From Omnitrophica WOR_2 bacterium RIFCSPHIGHO2_02_FULL_52_10 (GTDB lineage: Bacteria > Omnitrophota > Gorgyraeia > Zapsychrales > Zapsychraceae): a stretch of 5,573 nucleotides of DNA. Below are positions 1-5,573 of the stretch, piece by piece (the stretch's first letter is position 1; each line of letters opens with the position of its first letter). Made by a program: the position numbers and the translations under genes. The stretch is taken from NCBI GenBank assembly GCA_001805655.1, contig MHGR01000100.1, positions 16,114 through 21,686 on the forward strand. The letters run 5' to 3'. The notes beneath the pieces are model-generated. The model made no database searches and had not been told where the DNA came from. It saw only the letters and a list, made by a program, of their open reading frames with translations.

Positions 1-347
1 TGAAACCCCTTGCCGATGCTATTGCCGGTCACATCGACATAATCGCCCGGCCGGAAGAAATCCGCCTTGAGTTCCTGCCCGACTTTATACTCCTTATTGT
101 CCGTTGAGGCGAACTCTTGTACGACCCGCGCCGGTGAAACGCCTAATTTCTTAAAATAACCGAGTTGCGCCTTGTTCAGACGGGATTCTTTGACCTTCTC
201 AAACCCGAGTTTCACTTTAACCGGGGATTCCTTGAGCTCCAGCACCGTGCACGGTCCGGCTTCGACAACCGTGACCGGGACGACGTTGCCCTCCTTGTCA
301 AAGACCTGAGTCATCCCGAGTTTTTTTCCAATCATCCCTCTTATCAT
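1..347 (-). CDS. rplC: 50S ribosomal protein L3, N-terminal part (cut by window edge)
   Basis: L3 is an early-assembling large-subunit protein that binds 23S rRNA; a long central loop reaches towards the peptidyl transferase centre. The window holds the first 115 residues, and the frame is still open at base 1. The N-terminus reads [16 protein letters not shown], the L3 family signature, followed by [11 protein letters not shown] (about residues 23-33), a [10 protein letters not shown] stretch (about 63-72) and [12 protein letters not shown] (104-115), where the central loop begins. I chose the ATG at 347 because it gives the same distance to the GKKLGMTQ motif as Bacillus subtilis L3 (from memory) and has GAGG 6 nt upstream. 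The in-frame ATG at 335 has AGAGGG directly abutting it, too close for ribosome binding. The segment after VLELKE lacks the usual DGY motif and is about 4 residues shorter than in B. subtilis. The gene follows rpsJ closely, as in S10 operons. Confidence 0.96.
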   Translation of the reverse strand, partial: MIRGMIGKKLGMTQVFDKEGNVVPVTVVEAGPCTVLELKESPVKVKLGFEKVKESRLNKAQLGYFKKLGVSPARVVQEFASTDNKEYKVGQELKADFFRPGDYVDVTGNSIGKGF

Positions 348-353
348 GTGCGG

Positions 354-357
354 CCTC
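354..357 (-). promoter_or_regulatory. Ribosome binding site of rplC
   Basis: GAGG lies 6 nt before the ATG at 347, with a further purine-rich GAAGGGG just upstream (359-365) that overlaps the end of rpsJ and its second stop codon. It decides the start at 347 over the ATG at 335. Confidence 0.6.
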
Positions 358-366
358 GCCCCTTCA

Positions 367-669
367 TTACTGTTTGATTTCAACATCAACACCGGCAGGC
401 AGGTTTAATTTTCTTAAAGCTTCGACCGTTTTTGCCGTCGGATCGATCAGGTCAATCAAACGTTTATGCGTGGCCAGACCAAACTGCTCTCTCGATTTCT
501 TATCGATCACGGGTGAGCGCAGCACCGTATAGAGTTCCTTTTTAGTCGGCAACGGCACCGGACCGGAAACCTTAGCGCCGGTTCGTATCGCCGTGTCCAG
601 GATCTCTTGGGCGGACTGGTCGATCAATCGATGGTCGAATGCTTTCAGTTTTATACGTATTTTCTGCAT
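367..669 (-). CDS. rpsJ: 30S ribosomal protein S10 (NusE)
   Basis: S10 is a protein of the 30S head. In well-studied bacteria it also pairs with NusB in rRNA transcription antitermination and contacts NusG, linking transcription and translation. The 100-residue product is complete (family about 102). It starts [20 protein letters not shown], a near-invariant N-terminus, followed by the [20 protein letters not shown] segment (36-55) that forms the extended loop, then DKKSREQF and THKRLIDL, and ends [11 protein letters not shown]. The stretch between SREQF and THKR reads GLA, where I remember an acidic residue and an Arg being more usual. An in-frame TAG lies three codons upstream, so ATG 669 is the only sensible start. 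The stop is TAA followed in frame by TGA, a tandem stop. It lies 147 nt after tuf and 19 nt before the rplC start, so it begins the S10-operon part of the block. Confidence 0.98.
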   Translation of the reverse strand: MQKIRIKLKAFDHRLIDQSAQEILDTAIRTGAKVSGPVPLPTKKELYTVLRSPVIDKKSREQFGLATHKRLIDLIDPTAKTVEALRKLNLPAGVDVEIKQ

Positions 670-672
670 AAG

Positions 673-677
673 CCTCT
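673..677 (-). promoter_or_regulatory. Ribosome binding site of rpsJ, short spacing
   Basis: AGAGG is the only Shine-Dalgarno-like sequence before rpsJ. It is just 3 nt from the ATG at 669, shorter than the usual 5-9 nt, so initiation may be less efficient than at tuf or may depend on the structure of the upstream leader. Confidence 0.5.
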
Positions 678-698
678 ATTGATTTTTATGCAATACAA

Positions 699-729
699 CC
701 CAACAGTTTCTTGGAAATCATTCGTTGGG
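699..729 (-). promoter_or_regulatory. Two-tier stem-loop upstream of rpsJ
   Basis: CCCAAC (724-729) pairs perfectly with GTTGGG (699-704). Inside it TTTC (714-717) pairs with GAAA (707-710) around a CAA triloop, leaving an asymmetric internal loop of 6 and 2 nt. The structure ends about 20 nt before the rpsJ Shine-Dalgarno. No T-run follows, so it is not a terminator. It may be a weak RNA hairpin in the rpsJ leader; the stems are short and chance pairing is possible. Confidence 0.3.
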
Positions 730-741
730 AGTATCCTCGCC

Positions 742-765
742 TCATCGCCATCTTAGCACCGATGA
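742..765 (-). repeat. Inverted repeat in the tuf-rpsJ gap
   Basis: TCATCG (760-765) and CGATGA (742-747) are perfectly complementary over 6 bp, extendable by one U-G pair, with a 12-nt loop. It could form a hairpin in the transcript; no known motif is recognised. Confidence 0.3.
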
Positions 766-792
766 ATGCCAGGACAGCAACACTTACCTTTG

Positions 793-806
793 CTTCCCGA
801 TGGAAG
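793..806 (-). repeat. Short hairpin just after tuf stop
   Basis: CTTCC (802-806) and GGAAG (793-797) form a 5-bp stem with an ATCG loop, 10 nt after the tuf stop. The following bases are CAAAGG, not a U-tract, so it does not look like an intrinsic terminator. It might slow or protect the mRNA 3' of tuf; this is speculative. Confidence 0.25.
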
Positions 807-816
807 GACTGGAAAA

Positions 817-2010
<1,194 letters not shown>

Positions 2011-2016
2011 AATATT

Positions 2017-2024
2017 CCTCCCTT
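2017..2024 (-). promoter_or_regulatory. Strong Shine-Dalgarno of tuf
   Basis: AAGGGAGG ends 6 nt before the tuf ATG at 2010 in an A/T-rich 37-nt gap. It is the best ribosome binding site in the window and the only one that nearly matches the consensus at ideal spacing. It would allow EF-Tu to be made at a higher rate than EF-G from the same message. Confidence 0.8.
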
Positions 2025-2047
2025 TTCAAACTTTATATTCTCTATTC

Positions 2048-4150
2048 TTAATTTTTCCTGTTCGCTAAATGATCTTGTCTGGCGCCGATAATCTTCTCAG
2101 CTATATATACAGGAACCTGGTCATAATACGCCGGTTCCATTGAAAATGAGGCGCGGCCCTGAGTCAATGACCTCACCGCATTAACATAATTAAACATCTC
2201 CGCCAAGGGGACATCACAACGCGCCATCTTCAGACTTCCCCTGTTCCCCATGCTGACAATCTTGGCCCGGCGCTGGTTTAAGTCACCCAGGACCGCCCCC
2301 ATGAACCCTTCGGGAGAAATAACCTCGATATCCATAATCGGCTCAAGGAATACAGACTTGCCCTTCTGCAAGGCCTCCTTTAATGCGTTTCTGGCAGCCA
2401 GCTGGAAGGCGAGTTCGCTTGAATCAACTTCGTGATATGAGCCGTCGACCAACGTGACCGTAAAATCCACCACCGGGTATCCGGCTAAAACGCCGGTCTG
2501 CGCCGCTACCATAATCCCCTTTTCAATCGGTTTGATATATTCCCTCGGGATAGATCCGCCTTTGATCTTATCAACGAAAACGATCCCTTTCCCCTTTTCC
2601 TCCGCCGGTTCTACATTGATGACCACATGTCCGTATTGTCCGCGCCCACCAGTTTGAGAAATGTGTTTTCCGACAACCCCCATCACTTTTTGGGTCAGTG
2701 TTTCTTTGTAGGCAACTTCGGGGCGGCCGACCCGCGTTTCCAGACCGAATTCCCTTTTCATCCGGTCGATGATAATTTCCAAATGGAGTTCGCCCATGCC
2801 GGAAATAATGGTCTGGGCGGTTTCCTGATCGTAATCGACCCTTAACGATGGATCCTCATCCAAAAATTTTCTGAGCGTTAATCCGAGCTTATCCTGATCC
2901 GCCTTGGTCTTGGGCTCGATGGACATGGACACGACCGGCTCGGGAATGCGCATGTTTTCAATCAAAATCATTTTTTCCGAGTCGCACAGCGTGTTCCCGG
3001 ACTTACTTTCTTTTAGCCCGACCAAGGCAATAATCTCGCCAGCGCTCGCTTTATTGACGATCTCCTGCTTATTCGCGTGCATAATCAATATTTTCGATAC
3101 CCGTTCTCTTTTCTGTTCCGAAGCATTATAAATCTGGGTGCCTTGGGTAATCGTTCCGGAATACAGCCGCGTGTAAAAGAGCTTGCCGACGTAAGGGTCA
3201 GTCGCCACCTTGAAAATCAGGGCGCTTAACGGCGCGTTGGGATCAACGTCGCGGGTTATTTCCCCCTTACTGGAAGGATCGATCCCTCTAACCGGAGGAA
3301 GATCCAAAGGAGATGGAAGATAATCACAAACAGCGTCCAACAGTAACTGCACACCCTTGTTTTTAAGGGATGAGCCGCACAGCACGGGGAGAAATGCGTT
3401 CTTCACGACGGACCGGCGAATGGCCGCTTTGAGCTCTTCCTTCGTAATCTCCTTCTCCTCTAAATACAATTCGGCAATCTTATCATCGGCATCTGCCAGG
3501 CGCTCTATCAATTTGCGGCGAAGATCCTGCGTTTTGGCCTTGAATGCTTCGGGGATATCGGTGACCTCAATGTCGTCGCCCACATCATTCTTGTAAATAC
3601 GGTAATTATTCTCCACAATATCTACGATCGCATTGAACGCCTCCTCAGAGGCGTTGGGAAATTGAATCGCGGCGGCATTCGCGCCAAGCCGCTCATGGAT
3701 TTCACCGAGAACACGCTCAAAGCTTGCGCCCAACCGATCCAGCTTATTGATAAACGCCACCCGCGGAACACCGTAGCGATCCGCCTGCCGCCAAACAGTT
3801 TCTGTCTGCGACTGCACGCCGCTGGTCGCGCATAAAACAACCACCGCGCCGTCTAAAACTTTCAAAGAACGCTCGACCTCCATGGTGAAATCCACGTGCC
3901 CGGGCGTATCGATGATGTTGATTTTCTTCTTATTCCAGAAACACGTCGTGTTCGCCGCTGTGATGGTGATGCCGCGCTCCTGCTCCTGCTCCATCCAATC
4001 CATCGTCGTGTTACCATCATCGACGTTGCCCATCTTATGGATAACACCGGTATAGTAAAGGATCCGCTCCGTGGTCGTTGTCTTCCCAGCATCGATGTGA
4101 GCGATAATCCCGATGTTTCTTACGTCATTTAGAGGTACCGTATCAGCCAT
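2048..4150 (-). CDS. fusA: Translation elongation factor G
   Basis: EF-G is the GTPase that drives tRNA-mRNA translocation and, with RRF, ribosome recycling. The 700-residue product is full length. Numbered from ATG 4150, the G domain has G1 AHIDAGKT (17-24), switch I QERGITIT (57-64), G3 DTPGHVDF (81-88) and G4 NKLD. Domain II follows after the DYLPSPLDLPPV linker. Domain III includes SGMGELHLEIIIDR. Domain IV includes TGGRGQYGHV and the tip sequence HEVDSSELAF. Domain V includes PEGFMGAVLGDLNQRRA. This pattern is EF-G I, the canonical translocase, not the EF-G II or spd-type paralogues. The start at 4150 (MADTVPLNDVRNIGI) puts RNIG at the same place as in B. subtilis EF-G from memory. An ATG at 4156 adds two residues (MI) and overlaps the rpsG stop by one base; it is equally open. 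Neither start has a clear Shine-Dalgarno, so coupling to rpsG translation is likely. Confidence 0.98.
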   Translation of the reverse strand: MADTVPLNDVRNIGIIAHIDAGKTTTTERILYYTGVIHKMGNVDDGNTTMDWMEQEQERGITITAANTTCFWNKKKINIIDTPGHVDFTMEVERSLKVLDGAVVVLCATSGVQSQTETVWRQADRYGVPRVAFINKLDRLGASFERVLGEIHERLGANAAAIQFPNASEEAFNAIVDIVENNYRIYKNDVGDDIEVTDIPEAFKAKTQDLRRKLIERLADADDKIAELYLEEKEITKEELKAAIRRSVVKNAFLPVLCGSSLKNKGVQLLLDAVCDYLPSPLDLPPVRGIDPSSKGEITRDVDPNAPLSALIFKVATDPYVGKLFYTRLYSGTITQGTQIYNASEQKRERVSKILIMHANKQEIVNKASAGEIIALVGLKESKSGNTLCDSEKMILIENMRIPEPVVSMSIEPKTKADQDKLGLTLRKFLDEDPSLRVDYDQETAQTIISGMGELHLEIIIDRMKREFGLETRVGRPEVAYKETLTQKVMGVVGKHISQTGGRGQYGHVVINVEPAEEKGKGIVFVDKIKGGSIPREYIKPIEKGIMVAAQTGVLAGYPVVDFTVTLVDGSYHEVDSSELAFQLAARNALKEALQKGKSVFLEPIMDIEVISPEGFMGAVLGDLNQRRAKIVSMGNRGSLKMARCDVPLAEMFNYVNAVRSLTQGRASFSMEPAYYDQVPVYIAEKIIGARQDHLANRKN

Positions 4151-4158
4151 GATCATTA
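4148..4158 (-). promoter_or_regulatory. rpsG-fusA stop/start junction (TAATGATCATG)
   Basis: The rpsG stop TAA (4156-4158) shares its last A with an ATG at 4156, and a second in-frame ATG follows at 4150. Upstream only a weak GGT is seen and no real Shine-Dalgarno, the nearest AAGG being over 20 nt away. This is the sequence expected for termination-reinitiation coupling, which would tie EF-G synthesis to S7 translation. The coupling itself is inferred. Confidence 0.6.
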
Positions 4159-4626
4159 CCAGCGCAAATGCGAAAATGCCTTGTTGGATTCGGCCATTTT
4201 ATGAGTGTCGTCCCGTTTCTTGACGGCTGAACCCTCTCCCTTGTAGGCTGACAATAACTCATCGGCTAATTTATTTCTCATCGCCCTGCCCTTTTTCTTG
4301 CGGGCAAAGTCCCTGATCCAGCGCATTGCCAGGGCGTTACCGCGGGAAACGGGCACCTCGATGGGGACCTGATAGGTGGCGCCGCCAACGCGTCTGGCTT
4401 TTACTTCCAGCCGCGGCCGGGTATTCTCGATGGCTTTAGTTAAAAGTTTCGCCCCATTCCCTTCAGGGACCTTTTTTTCCAAGATATCCAGCGCTCCGTA
4501 AACAATATGTTCCGCGACAGTTTTTTTGCCGTTCACCATGATATTACTGATGAATTTGGCAACAAGCTTGTTCGAGTATTTTGGATCCGGAGCGGTTTCT
4601 CTTCTGTCAGCCCTTCGTCTGCGCAT
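4156..4626 (-). CDS. rpsG: 30S ribosomal protein S7
   Basis: S7 nucleates assembly of the 30S head by binding the 3' major domain of 16S rRNA and lies near the E and P sites. In E. coli it is also the translational repressor of the str operon; whether that holds here is unknown. The 156-residue product is full length. It has the basic N-terminal arm MRRRRADRRETAPDPKY, the helix with LVAKFISNIMVNGKKTVAE (21-39), the beta-hairpin region RRVGGATYQVPIEVP (78-92), the basic FARKKKGRAM segment, and the conserved end ESNKAFSHLRW. The N-terminus has MRRRR where MPRRR is usual and is one residue shorter before the DPKY motif. It begins 2 nt after the rpsL stop. The nearest purine-rich tract (AAGGG) is about 16 nt upstream, too far for a good Shine-Dalgarno, so coupling to rpsL is likely. 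Confidence 0.98.
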   Translation of the reverse strand: MRRRRADRRETAPDPKYSNKLVAKFISNIMVNGKKTVAEHIVYGALDILEKKVPEGNGAKLLTKAIENTRPRLEVKARRVGGATYQVPIEVPVSRGNALAMRWIRDFARKKKGRAMRNKLADELLSAYKGEGSAVKKRDDTHKMAESNKAFSHLRW

Positions 4627-4628
4627 AG

Positions 4629-5006
4629 TTATTTAGTATCTTCCCTTTTAGTGCCATATTTGGAACGGGATCTTTTTCGCTTCGCAACCCCGGCTGTATC
4701 TAATGTGCCGCGAACAATATGGTACCTGACTCCCGGCAGGTCTTTGACGCGCCCGCCGCGGACAAGCACGATGGAGTGCTCCTGTAAATTGTGCCCCTCT
4801 CCCGGAATATAGGAGGTAACTTCAAATTTGTTGGAAAGACGCACCCTGGCGATCTTGCGCAGCGCCGAATTCGGCTTTTTGGGAGTCATGGTCTTGACCT
4901 GAAGACACACCCCCCGACGGAACGGAGAATTCATCAACGCAGGCGATTTACTCTTCTTCTTTTTCTGGGATCTTCTCTTCCTGATTAACTGCTGTATCGT
5001 CGGCAT
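4629..5006 (-). CDS. rpsL: 30S ribosomal protein S12
   Basis: S12 sits at the decoding centre between the 30S body and shoulder and helps control tRNA selection accuracy. The 125-residue product is full length. It has the N-terminus [10 protein letters not shown], the basic [10 protein letters not shown] segment (15-24), [16 protein letters not shown] (41-51), the [10 protein letters not shown] segment (69-78) and [13 protein letters not shown] (84-96). Residues Lys43, Lys88 and Pro91, where changes give streptomycin resistance or dependence in E. coli, are all the sensitive-type residues. Asp89 is the position methylthiolated by RimO in E. coli. Position 27 is Ser where E. coli has Cys. The start is set by the family N-terminus and lies inside the rpoC end: the first 59 nt overlap rpoC in another frame, with only a weak purine-rich stretch upstream (GAGATGG). 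Two bases separate its TAA from rpsG. Confidence 0.98.
   Translation of the reverse strand: MPTIQQLIRKRRSQKKKKSKSPALMNSPFRRGVCLQVKTMTPKKPNSALRKIARVRLSNKFEVTSYIPGEGHNLQEHSIVLVRGGRVKDLPGVRYHIVRGTLDTAGVAKRKRSRSKYGTKREDTK
4948..5006 (-). other. 59-nt out-of-frame rpoC/rpsL overlap
   Basis: The rpsL ATG (5006-5004) falls within the rpoC codons TAT GCC, and rpoC continues in its own frame to TAA at 4950-4948. The same purine-rich bases read as [17 protein letters not shown] in beta' and as [15 protein letters not shown] in S12: runs of GAA/GAG in one frame become AAG/AGA in the other. The beta' tail over this stretch has 8 acidic and 2 Lys residues; S12 residues 1-19 have 8 basic and no acidic residues. 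Confidence 0.9.
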
Positions 5007-5573
5007 ACTTTACCATCTCTATTTCTTTATATTTCTGGAGGCCGGTCCCGGCCGGTATCAGGTGGCCCACAATCACATTTTCCTTCAGGCCACAAAGAAA
5101 GTCGATTCTACCAGATGAGGCAGCCTCTGTCAACACCCTTGTAGTTTCCTGGAAGCTCGCGGAAGATATGAAACCGTCTGTAGTTAAAGACACTTTCGTT
5201 ATTCCCAGCAGCAAGGGAGTGGCCTGGGCAGGCTTGCCCTTTTTCTTGATAATTTCGTCATTAGCCTTCTTGAAGGCGACCCTATTGACCTGTTCCCCTA
5301 CCAGGAAATTGGAGTCCCCGGAATCCTCAATCTTGACCTTTTTGAGCATCTGCGAAATAATCAATTCGATATGCTTGTCGTTAATCCGGACCCCTTGAAG
5401 CCGGTAAACTTCCTGGACCTCGTTTAAGAGATACTCCTGCAGAACCTTATCCCCGCAGACCTTGAGAATATCATGAGGAACAACAGGGCCGTCGGTTAGC
5501 TGCTGGCCGGCGAAAACCCTATCCCCTTTGTACACATTGGGGTGCTTCCCGTGGGGGATGGTATATTCCGCGG
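4948..5573 (-). CDS. rpoC: RNA polymerase subunit beta', C-terminal end (cut by window edge)
   Basis: Beta' is the largest catalytic subunit of bacterial RNA polymerase. Only its last 207 residues are present. The frame is open across the right edge, so the GTG at 5535 is an internal Val and not a start. Visible family motifs, in order: [16 protein letters not shown] at the edge, [32 protein letters not shown] (the helix region after the jaw and trigger-loop segments), [30 protein letters not shown] with [11 protein letters not shown], and [17 protein letters not shown]. These match the C-terminal clamp and active-site-proximal part of bacterial beta'. The catalytic NADFDGD motif lies upstream of the window. 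After [11 protein letters not shown] comes a short acidic tail ending KEKEEE-like (PEKEEE), which overlaps rpsL by 59 nt. No spacer or L7Ae-like gene separates it from rpsL, unlike the arrangement in many Firmicutes. Confidence 0.97.
   Translation of the reverse strand, partial: AEYTIPHGKHPNVYKGDRVFAGQQLTDGPVVPHDILKVCGDKVLQEYLLNEVQEVYRLQGVRINDKHIELIISQMLKKVKIEDSGDSNFLVGEQVNRVAFKKANDEIIKKKGKPAQATPLLLGITKVSLTTDGFISSASFQETTRVLTEAASSGRIDFLCGLKENVIVGHLIPAGTGLQKYKEIEMVKYADDTAVNQEEKIPEKEEE

Larger units (their letters stand above)
670..816 (-). other. 147-nt tuf-rpsJ intergenic region, possible leader
   Basis: This is the only sizeable non-coding stretch in the window and falls exactly where a str operon meets an S10 operon. 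It contains three short inverted repeats (listed separately) and one small open frame (686-751) without a convincing ribosome binding site. No stem is followed by a T-run on the minus strand, so there is no intrinsic terminator. No good pair of -35 and -10 boxes was found: TTGCTG (775-780) and TAAGAT (750-755) are 19 nt apart and match poorly, and CATAAA (685-690) has no -35 partner. In E. coli the S10 operon has a leader through which L4 represses its own synthesis. Whether this gap plays a comparable role is inference. Confidence 0.5.

Noticed and set aside
321..327. Run of seven T on the plus strand (A7 in rplC mRNA) as a terminator or frameshift site
   Set aside because: It encodes the conserved GKK of L3 and the frame is correct on both sides; no hairpin precedes it on either strand in a terminator arrangement.
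742..783. Second tiny open frame in the tuf-rpsJ gap starting GTG at 783 after AAAGG
   Set aside because: Only 13 codons with a 3-nt spacing to the purine run; too short to separate from chance.
2032..2037. TATAAA in the fusA-tuf gap as a -10 box for a tuf promoter
   Set aside because: The hexamer 17 nt upstream (CAGGAA) does not resemble a -35 box, and a start site from this -10 would fall next to the ribosome binding site, leaving almost no leader.
3622..4132. Open frames in other frames within the fusA 5' half, on both strands
   Set aside because: They overlap the EF-G G domain completely, are Arg/Ser-rich in the way of out-of-frame translations, and have no initiation signals.
2048..4156. 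Idea that the EF-G is a divergent paralogue (EF-G II or spd type)
   Set aside because: It sits in the str operon between rpsG and tuf and has all canonical motifs, including AHIDAGKTTTTERI, QERGITIT and HEVDSSELAF.
5533..5535. GTG as a start codon of a separate 195-residue protein
   Set aside because: The frame continues upstream to the window edge with beta'-like residues ([11 protein letters not shown]), so this is an internal Val of rpoC.

Overview
The window is a contiguous bacterial information-processing block, with all seven genes on the minus strand. In transcription order (right to left) they are: the C-terminal end of rpoC (RNA polymerase beta'), rpsL (S12), rpsG (S7), fusA (EF-G), tuf (EF-Tu), rpsJ (S10) and the start of rplC (L3). 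This is the classical str operon, joined upstream to rpoC and downstream to the first two genes of the S10 operon. Both outer genes are cut by the window edges.

Layout: rpoC 5573-4948 (partial); rpsL 5006-4629, overlapping the rpoC end by 59 nt in another frame; rpsG 4626-4156, starting 2 nt after the rpsL stop; fusA 4150-2048, whose start region is fused to the rpsG stop (TAATG); a 37-nt gap with a strong Shine-Dalgarno; tuf 2010-817; a 147-nt non-coding stretch with three short inverted repeats; rpsJ 669-367; a 17-19 nt junction; rplC 347-1 (partial). I see no convincing promoter or intrinsic terminator, so the block reads as part of one long transcript. All six stop codons in view are TAA, and rpsJ has TAA TGA in tandem.

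How the genes work together: beta' belongs to the transcription machinery. S12, S7 and S10 belong to the small ribosomal subunit (decoding centre and head), and L3 to the large subunit. EF-Tu delivers aminoacyl-tRNA and EF-G drives translocation. S10 also acts in transcription antitermination as NusE in well-studied bacteria. The tight or overlapping junctions from rpoC to fusA suggest translational coupling. The strong SD before tuf fits the usual need for more EF-Tu than EF-G.

Organism: bacterial, with base composition that looks close to balanced. No mobile elements, unusual genes or signs of transfer are seen. EF-Tu carries [17 protein letters not shown], which I recall from Chlamydia, and EF-G and L3 have a flavour I associate with PVC-superphylum or Omnitrophota-like lineages. 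That placement is a tentative impression from memory. I did not find a new biological system here. The most notable points are the rpoC/rpsL overprinting, where one purine-rich stretch encodes an acidic beta' tail and the basic S12 N-terminus, and the possible structured leader before rpsJ.
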